Below are positions 34,320-41,688 of a stretch of 64,000 nucleotides of DNA, piece by piece. Within the stretch, counting starts at the first letter, position 1. Every line of letters starts with the position of its first letter. Position numbers and translations under genes: made by a program. The notes beneath the pieces were generated by a model that searched no databases, had not been told where the DNA came from, and saw nothing but the letters and a program-made list of their open reading frames with translations. The stretch is from Acidimicrobiales bacterium. Lineage in GTDB: Bacteria; Actinomycetota; Acidimicrobiia; Acidimicrobiales; SHLQ01. The stretch covers positions 124,001 to 188,000 of the forward strand of contig JAHDCX010000004.1 in assembly GCA_020629635.1 (NCBI GenBank). Direction: 5' to 3'.

Positions 34320-37280
34320 ATGGCATCGACCGAATCCGGCCCACCCCCCGAGCCGAGCGCTGCGCCGAAACGTCGCCGAATCCTCGGCGCCGTCGCCGTC
34401 GCGATCGTCTTGTTCCTGCTGCTCACGTTCCGCGGACTGCTGACTCTCTACACAGACTTCCTCTGGTTCGACGATCTCGGCCAGACGTCGGTCTGGACAG
34501 GGATTCTGGGTGCCCAGATCGTGTTGTCGATCGTGTTCGTCGTCGTGTTCTTCGTTCTCGCCTGGATCAACCTGGTGATCGCTGACCGCATTGCGCCGGC
34601 CCTCCGGCCGCCCGGTCCAGAAGAAGAGTTGCTGGTGCGATGGCATGAGACGATCGGCCGCCGAAACGGCCTCGTACGTTTCGTGATCGCCGGCTTTTTC
34701 GCCCTGGTCGCTGGCGCCGGCGCTGCGGCCCAATGGCGCGAGTGGCTGCTCTTCACCAATCCGATCGACTTCGAAACCGCCGACGGCGTGGCGATCACCG
34801 ACCCGGTCTTCGCAAGCAACGTGGGCTTCTACCTGTTCCGGCTCCCGTTCTTGACCTTCGTCGTCAGCTGGTTCTTCGCCGCGTTCATCATCATCGGGAT
34901 CATCACGGGTATCTGGCATTACATCAATGGCGGGATACGGATCCAAACCGTCGATCGACGGACGACGCCGCAGGTCAAGGCGCACATCAGCGTCATCCTC
35001 GCGATCCTCGCATTGCTCAAGGCCGCCGACTACTGGCTCCAACGGTACGAACTGCTCGGTTCCACGCAGGGGTTCCGACGCGGCGCCTTCTACACCGACC
35101 TGAATGCCTCGTTGCCGGCGATCCAGCTCTTGTTGTTGATCTCGCTCTTCAGCGTGGGCCTGCTCGTGTGGAACATTCGCCAGCGGGGATGGACGCTTCC
35201 GGCCGTCGCCGTTGGCCTGTGGGCCCTCATCGCGATCATTGCGGGTGGGATCTACCCGGCGGCGATCCAGTACTTCCAGGTCCGACCCGCCGAGCTCAGC
35301 CAAGAACGGATCTACATCGAGCGCAACATCGCCGCCACGCGGGTGGCCATGGGACTCGACACCGTCGACGATGTCCAATTCGACTACAGCAGTCGTCCGT
35401 TGTCGGCCGAGGATCTCGTCGATGCGCAAGGCGTACTCCAGACGGCGCGGCTCCTCGACCCGCGAATCGTCGACGACTCCTTCACCCGAAATCAGCTCGA
35501 CCTCGACACCGTGTACGACGATTTCGCCGACGGGGTCGACGTCGACCGCTACGTCATCGACGGCGAGCTGACGCCGGTCGTCGTCGGCGTGCGAGAGCTC
35601 AACAACGACATCGACGAGTCCTGGGAGATTCGACACGCCAATCGGACCCACGGGTATGGCCTCGTCATGGCGCCTGCGAACTCCGTCAACGACAACGGCA
35701 AGCCGAACTTCGTGATCCGCGATGCGCCGCTGCGCAACGATCTCGACGAGATCGTGCTGGATCAGCCACAGGTGTACTTCGGCGACGACCTCGAGGGGTA
35801 TGCGGTCGTCGGTACCACCCAAGAAGAGTTCGACTACGTCGAGGGCTTCTCGTATCAGGGCGACGGCGGCATCCCGATGACGAGCTTCTTTTCTCGTCTG
35901 GCATTTGCGTTCCGGTTCGGTGCGCTCGAACCCTTGATCTCCGGCGTGCTCACAGATGAGACCGAAGTGATCTTCGCTCGTGACATCACCGAACGAGCGC
36001 GGCGCATCGCTCCGTTCCTGCACTACGACTCGAACCCCTACCCGGTCGTGCACGACGGGGGCATCAGCTACGTCATCGACGCCTACACGACATCGGATCG
36101 GTACCCCTACGCCGAACACGCCGACCTCGACTCGCTCCGGCAGCTCCCGACCGGCGCCGATCTGCGCCACGATTTCAACTACATCCGCAACTCGGTCAAG
36201 GTCGTCGTCGATGCGTACGACGGCACGGTCGACTTCTATGTCGTCGACGACACCGATCCGCTGCTGCAGTCGTACCGTCAGGCCTTCCCCGAGCTCTTCA
36301 CCGACCTCGACGCCATGCCGAGCGACATCCGCGAGCACCTGCGCGTGCCCGAAGACCTGTTCCGTATTCAGACCGAGGCCTGGGGCCGGTACCAGCTCAC
36401 CGAAGCCGCAGAGTTCCACAGCGGCAACCTCGAGTGGGAGGTCGCGGGCAACTCCGACGCCGTGTCGGGCGGTCAACCGACGGTGCAGATCGATCTCTCT
36501 GATCCGACCAACCCACGAACCGTGCCCAACCGGTCGCGTCCGGTCGACCCCTACTATCAGGTCACGCAGTTGCCCGAGGAGGACGAGCTCTCCTTCATCA
36601 TCTCTCGGCCGTTCGTTCGAAGCGGGCGTCCAGAGCTGTCGGCCTACATGATCGGGCGGGTGCTCGAGGACGGCTCGACCCAACTTCGCCAGTACACGAT
36701 GACCGACACGTCTGTGCGCGGGCCGTTCCAGGTCGACGAGCTGCTCAACGTCGACCCAACGATCTCCGAAGAGTCGACCGAACTCGGGCGCGGCGGTTCA
36801 CAGTTCCTTCCCGGCAATCTCATGGTGCTGCTCGTCGACGACACCGTCGTGTACGTGCGGCCCTTCTACGTTCGCAAGGAACCGACAACGGAGAGTCCCG
36901 AGGCGACGGAGCCGTTGATCGAGTTCGTGGCGGTCGTGCAGGACGAACGGATCGGCTTTGCCCCCACCTACGCCGGCGCGTTGTCGCAGCTGTTCGGCAT
37001 CCCGCTCGACCAGGCGGCGGCGCTCGTCGGTGGAGATCCGACGGACCTTGGCGAAGGGCCGACGGGTTCGATCGATCTCGGCGACGTGCCGGAGGGGGTC
37101 GCCCAGCGGCTCGACGAGATTCTCGACACGTTCACCGAGGCCGAAGCGGCGCTTCCGGACTTCGCCGAGTACGAACGGCTCCAACGACAGGCCCTCGAAG
37201 ATCTTCAAGCGCTCCTCGACGCTGTCGAGTCGGGCGACGTCAGCGATCCGCTCGACGGCGAAGAAGCCGACGCCGCCTGA
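34320..37280 (+). CDS. UPF0182 family integral membrane protein
   Basis: 986 residues, the family's normal length. About seven N-terminal membrane helices lie in residues 20-320 (for example AVAVAIVLFLLLTFRGLL, FVVSWFFAAFIIIGIITG and VGLWALIAIIAGGIYPAAIQ). A large soluble domain follows with conserved-looking HANRTHGYGLVMAPANSVND, SRLAFAFRFG, YPYAEHADLDSLRQLP and YGNRI-like replacements. The end is acidic. Function is unknown in all species. Its link with the upstream PDZ protease is conserved in actinobacteria; here a DivIVA-like gene separates them. The stop is next to the convergent hypothetical gene. Confidence 0.95.
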   Translation: MASTESGPPPEPSAAPKRRRILGAVAVAIVLFLLLTFRGLLTLYTDFLWFDDLGQTSVWTGILGAQIVLSIVFVVVFFVLAWINLVIADRIAPALRPPGPEEELLVRWHETIGRRNGLVRFVIAGFFALVAGAGAAAQWREWLLFTNPIDFETADGVAITDPVFASNVGFYLFRLPFLTFVVSWFFAAFIIIGIITGIWHYINGGIRIQTVDRRTTPQVKAHISVILAILALLKAADYWLQRYELLGSTQGFRRGAFYTDLNASLPAIQLLLLISLFSVGLLVWNIRQRGWTLPAVAVGLWALIAIIAGGIYPAAIQYFQVRPAELSQERIYIERNIAATRVAMGLDTVDDVQFDYSSRPLSAEDLVDAQGVLQTARLLDPRIVDDSFTRNQLDLDTVYDDFADGVDVDRYVIDGELTPVVVGVRELNNDIDESWEIRHANRTHGYGLVMAPANSVNDNGKPNFVIRDAPLRNDLDEIVLDQPQVYFGDDLEGYAVVGTTQEEFDYVEGFSYQGDGGIPMTSFFSRLAFAFRFGALEPLISGVLTDETEVIFARDITERARRIAPFLHYDSNPYPVVHDGGISYVIDAYTTSDRYPYAEHADLDSLRQLPTGADLRHDFNYIRNSVKVVVDAYDGTVDFYVVDDTDPLLQSYRQAFPELFTDLDAMPSDIREHLRVPEDLFRIQTEAWGRYQLTEAAEFHSGNLEWEVAGNSDAVSGGQPTVQIDLSDPTNPRTVPNRSRPVDPYYQVTQLPEEDELSFIISRPFVRSGRPELSAYMIGRVLEDGSTQLRQYTMTDTSVRGPFQVDELLNVDPTISEESTELGRGGSQFLPGNLMVLLVDDTVVYVRPFYVRKEPTTESPEATEPLIEFVAVVQDERIGFAPTYAGALSQLFGIPLDQAAALVGGDPTDLGEGPTGSIDLGDVPEGVAQRLDEILDTFTEAEAALPDFAEYERLQRQALEDLQALLDAVESGDVSDPLDGEEADAA

Positions 37281-37281
37281 C

Positions 37282-37665
37282 TTAGCCCTTGCGGGCGATC
37301 GGCTGCCACCCGGCCGGCTTCGAGGTCCCTGACCGCCACGTGCTCGTCGACCGTGCAGTCGCCGGCGTTTGTGGCTCGGTCTTGGGGGTTTGGGCTGGGA
37401 TGACGGTGAGCGTCGGTGTATCGATCGATTCGAGCACGGATCCGATCGAGGACTGCAGCGACGCGATCTTGTCGGCGAGCACGGTCGAACGCTCGCGGGA
37501 CCGATCAACGGCCTCGAAGTCCTGCATCGAGGGGCCCTCTGCATCGGGATCGAGCGCGACCTCGATGAATCGCAATCGCGTGTCGAGCTGACGGATCTGC
37601 TCGGACATGACGTCGAGAAGATCACCTTCGGTGGCTGGCGTCAGGGCAGCAGCAGTGAACGGCAT
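37282..37665 (-). CDS. Hypothetical protein with helical centre (127 aa)
   Basis: 127 residues. The middle is predicted helical (DLLDVMSEQIRQLDTRLRFI and RSRERSTVLADKIASLQSSI), perhaps a short coiled coil, and the C-terminal 45 residues are Thr/Pro-rich and disordered, ending in a basic GWQPIARKG. No family recognised. It converges tail to tail with UPF0182 (two-base gap) and is divergent from the acyl-CoA dehydrogenase gene, with 127 bases between starts. Confidence 0.6.
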   Translation of the reverse strand: MPFTAAALTPATEGDLLDVMSEQIRQLDTRLRFIEVALDPDAEGPSMQDFEAVDRSRERSTVLADKIASLQSSIGSVLESIDTPTLTVIPAQTPKTEPQTPATARSTSTWRSGTSKPAGWQPIARKG

Positions 37666-37792
37666 CGGGGGAGGTCCTTTGGTCGTGCCCGCTTGACGGC
37701 CCTCTCCGAGATGGAGACGCTACCGCACGCCACCGAGCGTGGCGTGGCAATTCGACATCGAATCCGACACTCGCGACGGGTACGGTGCTCCC

Positions 37793-38986
37793 ATGACGAC
37801 CGATCCGCTCTCCCAGGTCGACGCTGCCGTCGACGCATTGCTCGCCGAACACGATCCCACGTCGCTCCCGACGGCGGAGTTTCTCGGCCACAAGTTCGAT
37901 GCGGGCCTCGCGGCCGTCCACTTTCCCGTCGGGCGAGGCGGCCTCGGACTCGCGCCCAATCTGCAACGCCACGTCGAGCGGCGTCTCCTCGACGCCGGCG
38001 CTCCGTCCGACGACCCGGTCACGTTCTTCAAGTGGCTCGCGGGGCCGACGATCCTCACCCACGGGTCAGACGAGGTGAAGGACCGCTTCCTGCGGCCGAT
38101 GTTCACGGGCGAGGAGAAGTGGTGCCAGCTCTTCAGCGAACCGGGTGCCGGCTCGGACTTCGCCGGACTGGCGGCCAAAGGCATCCAAGACGGGGAGGAG
38201 TGGGTGGTGAATGGCCAGAAGGTCTGGAACACGCTCGCCCACTTGGCGGATTGGGGCATGCTCGTCGTCCGCACCGACCCGAATCAGCCGAAGCACAAGG
38301 GCATGACCTACTTCGCCGTCGACATGCGTGCCGAAGGCGTCGAGGTTCGTCCGCTCCGACAGATCACCGGCGAGGCCGAGTTCAACGAGGTGTATCTCAC
38401 CGACGTTCGAGTGCCCGATGCCAATCGCATCGGCGACGTCGGCGAAGGCTGGCGCGCCGCGCTCACGACGCTCATGAACGAGCGCGTCTCGATCGGCGGG
38501 GGAACCCCCAAGCGTGGAGGTGGTTCGGTCGGCGAGCTCGTTGCGACGTGGAACAAGCTGCCCGACCACGAAAAGACGCCGGTCCGCCGGGATCAGATGA
38601 TGAAACTGTGGGCCAAGGCTGAAGCCCTCCGTCTCACCAACATGCGGGCCTCTCAAAACCGCAAGGTCGGCAATCCCGGACCCGAGGGATCGGTCGCAAA
38701 GATTATGTTCGCCGAACTGAACAAGGACGTGTACTCGACCACCGTCGATTTCCTCGGGGCAGATGGACAGATCGAGTACGACTACACCTTCCGTCGGCCC
38801 GAGACGCTCGACGTGTCCGGGACTGCAGCCGGCCCGCGTTATGCGTTCTTGCGTGCGCGAGCGAACAGCATCGAGGGCGGCACCACGGAGATCATGAAGA
38901 ACATTCTTGGCGAGCAGGTCCTGGGCCTACCCGGTGAGCCACGAGTCGACAAGGAGATTCCGTGGATCGACGTTCCGAGATCCTGA
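37793..38986 (+). CDS. Acyl-CoA dehydrogenase family protein
   Basis: 397 residues from ATG 37793. The FAD/substrate segment CQLFSEPGAGSDFAGLAAKG, WVVNGQKVWNTLAHLADW for the middle beta domain, and C-terminal ANSIEGGTTEIMKNILGEQV with the Glu expected as general base fit the ACAD family. The group resembles the FadE-type enzymes of actinobacterial fatty acid or steroid side-chain breakdown, but chain specificity is not readable. The 3' end overlaps the DUF2087 regulator gene by 25 bases, so expression is likely joined. Confidence 0.92.
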   Translation: MTTDPLSQVDAAVDALLAEHDPTSLPTAEFLGHKFDAGLAAVHFPVGRGGLGLAPNLQRHVERRLLDAGAPSDDPVTFFKWLAGPTILTHGSDEVKDRFLRPMFTGEEKWCQLFSEPGAGSDFAGLAAKGIQDGEEWVVNGQKVWNTLAHLADWGMLVVRTDPNQPKHKGMTYFAVDMRAEGVEVRPLRQITGEAEFNEVYLTDVRVPDANRIGDVGEGWRAALTTLMNERVSIGGGTPKRGGGSVGELVATWNKLPDHEKTPVRRDQMMKLWAKAEALRLTNMRASQNRKVGNPGPEGSVAKIMFAELNKDVYSTTVDFLGADGQIEYDYTFRRPETLDVSGTAAGPRYAFLRARANSIEGGTTEIMKNILGEQVLGLPGEPRVDKEIPWIDVPRS

Positions 38987-39510
38987 AGGCACTGCTCGAC
39001 CCTCGGCGCCTCGCCGTCGCAGGAGCCATGGTCGGTCAGACGCGCACGACCGCCGAGCTCGCAGCAGCTTGTGAGTTGTCGGAGCCCGACGTGCTGTCCG
39101 CCGTCGCCGATCTCCGGACGGTCGGCCTCGTCGAAGCGGACGGGGATCGCTGGATTCTTCGCCCCGAGACGCTGCGTGCAATCGCTGGCGAGTTGGCCGA
39201 CGAACCGCTTCCCATGGACCCAGCCATCGGGTTTGGCATGACTGAGAACGAACGCCAGGTGCTGTCTCGATACTTCGAGGGCACCAGCCTGATCGAGGTC
39301 CCGAGCTCTCGCGCCAAGCGACTGATCGTGCTCGAGCGGCTTGCGCTCGAGTTCGACATCGGTCGTCGCTACACCGAGGACGAAGTGAACGATCTCCTCC
39401 GCCGTTTCAGCCCCGATGTCGCCGCCCTGCGTCGTCACTTGATCGACGAGGGCCTGCTCGATCGGGGCGAGGGCACGTATTGGCGCAGCGGAGGACGCGT
39501 CGAGACCTAA
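38962..39510 (+). CDS. HTH regulator with C-terminal DUF2087
   Basis: 182 residues. An N-terminal ArsR-like winged helix (about 5-70: LLDPRRLAVAGAMVGQTRTT, SEPDVLSAVADLRTVGLVEA) is joined to a DUF2087 domain (about 105-180: PSSRAKRLIVLERLALEFDI, RRFSPDVAALRRHLIDEGLL, TYWRSGGRVE). Such proteins are annotated as transcriptional regulators; the ligand is unknown. It starts inside the acyl-CoA dehydrogenase gene (25-base overlap), a sign of coupled expression and perhaps autoregulation. Confidence 0.85.
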   Translation: MDRRSEILKALLDPRRLAVAGAMVGQTRTTAELAAACELSEPDVLSAVADLRTVGLVEADGDRWILRPETLRAIAGELADEPLPMDPAIGFGMTENERQVLSRYFEGTSLIEVPSSRAKRLIVLERLALEFDIGRRYTEDEVNDLLRRFSPDVAALRRHLIDEGLLDRGEGTYWRSGGRVET

Positions 39511-39519
39511 GTTGGCGGC

Positions 39520-40566
39520 GTGCAGGCTGTCGAGGTCCCCGATGAGTTGGTCGACGCATGTGGCGACGACCCCAATCTGCTGTGTGAATGGGTCTTCGAT
39601 CGCACAGATCACCAGACGTGGGCGCGCCTCGCCGATTGGTTCGTCGACCGGCCGCTCCGGATCCTCTTCATCATCGTGTTCGCGTGGTTCATCAACCGCG
39701 TGCTCGGACGGGTCGTCACGCGGTTTGCCGAGGAACTCGCAGAGCGGTCCGGGAGAGACCCGGTCCGCGAGGCGGAGGACGCCGAGGTCGACAACCCGCT
39801 CCTCCGGACCGTCGAACGGCTGCGACTCACCTCAGAGCAAGAAGGACGATCGAAGCGTCGGGCCCTGACACTGGGCGCCATGATGCGCAGCTTCGTGGGG
39901 ATCGCCGTCTGGACCACGGCCATCGTGATGATCCTCGGGGAGCTCGGCGTCTCGCTGGGGCCCCTCATTGCGAGCGCTGGTATCGCTGGCATCGCCATCG
40001 GCTTCGGCGCGCAATCGCTCGTCCGTGACGTGCTCGCCGGAGCGTTCGTGATCATCGAGGACCAATACGGCGTCGGCGACGTCATCGACGCCGGCGACGC
40101 AACCGGAGTCGTCGAAGAGGTCGGCTTCCGGACCACGAAGATTCGAGACATCGAAGGCGTCCTCTGGACGATCCCCAACGGCACGATCTCTCGAGTCGGC
40201 AACCACTCCCAGGTCTGGTCACGAGTCGTCTTCGACATCGATGTCGCCTACGACACCGATCTGGATGCCGCCTGCGCGGTGATGAAGACCGTGCTCGACG
40301 ACTGTTGGCACGCACAGTCGGGAGCGACCACGATCATCGAAGAACCCGAGGTACTCGGCGTGCAGTCCTTCGGACCGGACGCCGTGACGATCCGAGCGAT
40401 CGCCAAGACCGACCCCAGCGAACAGTGGGCCACGGCGCGGTGGGTCCGGGGTGAGCTCAAGAAGGCCTTCGACGCCGCAGGCATCGTGATTCCGTTCCCG
40501 CAACGTCGTGTGTGGGTGGAGAACGGTTCGCTCGGTCTCGAGGCTCCCTTCGATGCAGATTCCTGA
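39520..40566 (+). CDS. MscS-family mechanosensitive ion channel
   Basis: 348 residues from GTG 39520. Three membrane helices: PLRILFIIVFAWFINRVLG, FVGIAVWTTAIVMILGELGV and the pore helix GIAGIAIGFGAQSLVRDVLA, followed by the MscS beta-domain entry GAFVIIEDQYGVGDVIDAGD and WTIPNGTISRVGNHSQVW. The channel releases solutes on hypo-osmotic shock. Its 3' end overlaps the next gene by 14 bases. Confidence 0.93.
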   Translation: MQAVEVPDELVDACGDDPNLLCEWVFDRTDHQTWARLADWFVDRPLRILFIIVFAWFINRVLGRVVTRFAEELAERSGRDPVREAEDAEVDNPLLRTVERLRLTSEQEGRSKRRALTLGAMMRSFVGIAVWTTAIVMILGELGVSLGPLIASAGIAGIAIGFGAQSLVRDVLAGAFVIIEDQYGVGDVIDAGDATGVVEEVGFRTTKIRDIEGVLWTIPNGTISRVGNHSQVWSRVVFDIDVAYDTDLDAACAVMKTVLDDCWHAQSGATTIIEEPEVLGVQSFGPDAVTIRAIAKTDPSEQWATARWVRGELKKAFDAAGIVIPFPQRRVWVENGSLGLEAPFDADS

Positions 40567-41623
40567 TCGTCTCGCAACACGTCGCGTCGTCGCTGTCGAC
40601 GTTCACGCCGAAGGCGAGCCCGGGCGGGTCGTCGTCGACGCGGGGATCGAGTTTCCGGCGGGGACGATGCTCGAGAAGATGCGTTGGCTCGAGACGCACC
40701 ACGACACGCACCGTCAGGTCATGCTCCGCGAACCGCGGGGCTACCCGGCGCTCTGCACGAACCTGATCGTGGAGTCCGATCACCCCGATGCCGATGCGGG
40801 CTTCATCGTGATGGAGCAAACCGAGTACCCACCGATGTCGGGGAGCAACACGATCTGTGTCGTCACGGCGCTGTTGGAGATGGGTCTCGTGGAGATGGTC
40901 GAGCCGGTCACCGAGCTGACGCTCGAAGCGCCTGCGGGGCTCATCCGCGTGCGTGCGTCCTGCTCAGGTGGAAAGGTCACTCGGGTCACGTTCCGCAACG
41001 TGGCGGCGTTCGTGTCCGCGCTGGACGTCGCCGTCGATGTTCCGACGCTCGGCGAGGTTCGGGTGGACCTCGCGTGGGGCGGCATGTTCTACGTGATCGC
41101 AGACGCCGATGAGCTCGGCGTCGATCTCGACTCGACGAACGGCGCCGAGATCACCCGAGTCAGCGAAATGATCCGGGTGGCGACCCTCGCCCAACACCCG
41201 GTGCACCATCCACTCGACGAAACCCTCAGCGGGCCCACGATCTCGCAGCTGTCCGGTCGACCACACCGCTCCGATGCGACGCGCCGGAACGCCGTGACGG
41301 TGGCGACGGGCACGCTCGACTGGGATCGACCGGACACGTGGACTGGCGCGCTCGATCGGTGCCCCTGCGGGACCGGAACCTCGGCCGCGATGGCGGTTCG
41401 CCACGCTCGGGGGTTGCTCCGCGTCGATGAACCCTTCGTGCACGAGGGGCCCCTGGGCACGATCTTCGAGGGTCGGATCGTCGAGGAGACCGAGCTAGGG
41501 GGCCGTGCTGCGGTGATCCCCGAGATCGGCGGGCAGGGATGGATCACCGGCATCGGTGAATATGTCGTCGACCCGACCGACCCCTTCCCGGCCGGGTACA
41601 CGATCGGCGACTTGTGGCCGTGA
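40553..41623 (+). CDS. Proline racemase family protein, Ser/Cys active-site type
   Basis: 356 residues from ATG 40553. The family fold is clear (VDVHAEGEPGRVVV at the N-terminus, GGMFYVIADADELG). The first catalytic position, Cys in proline racemase, is Ser96 in PPMSGSNTICVV; the second Cys is kept as Cys272 in RCPCGTGTSAAMA. Members with one catalytic Cys replaced include 3-hydroxyproline dehydratases and some epimerases, so simple proline racemase is unlikely. Substrate cannot be fixed from sequence. It overlaps the channel gene by 14 bases. Confidence 0.87.
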   Translation: MQIPDRLATRRVVAVDVHAEGEPGRVVVDAGIEFPAGTMLEKMRWLETHHDTHRQVMLREPRGYPALCTNLIVESDHPDADAGFIVMEQTEYPPMSGSNTICVVTALLEMGLVEMVEPVTELTLEAPAGLIRVRASCSGGKVTRVTFRNVAAFVSALDVAVDVPTLGEVRVDLAWGGMFYVIADADELGVDLDSTNGAEITRVSEMIRVATLAQHPVHHPLDETLSGPTISQLSGRPHRSDATRRNAVTVATGTLDWDRPDTWTGALDRCPCGTGTSAAMAVRHARGLLRVDEPFVHEGPLGTIFEGRIVEETELGGRAAVIPEIGGQGWITGIGEYVVDPTDPFPAGYTIGDLWP

Positions 41624-41648
41624 AACCCTGGGGGTGAAGCGACTCCCG

Positions 41649-41679
41649 GTCACGTTGGTGTGTCTGACCCCGAAGTGAC
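41649..41679. repeat. REP-like palindromic intergenic element (copy A)
   Basis: Ends GTCAC and GTGAC with a TCTGACCCC centre. It matches copies at 46987-47015 (opposite orientation) and 55374-55402 except for a two-base insertion. It lies in the 65-base gap between convergent genes, where a bidirectional terminator would be expected. Confidence 0.75.
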
Positions 41680-41688
41680 TTCGCCTGG

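Noticed and set aside
33867-36683. Minus-strand 938-codon open frame across the DivIVA-like and UPF0182 genes
   Set aside because: It is very long but covers two well-recognised plus-strand genes and contains no recognisable domain; an antisense artefact of GC-rich codon use.
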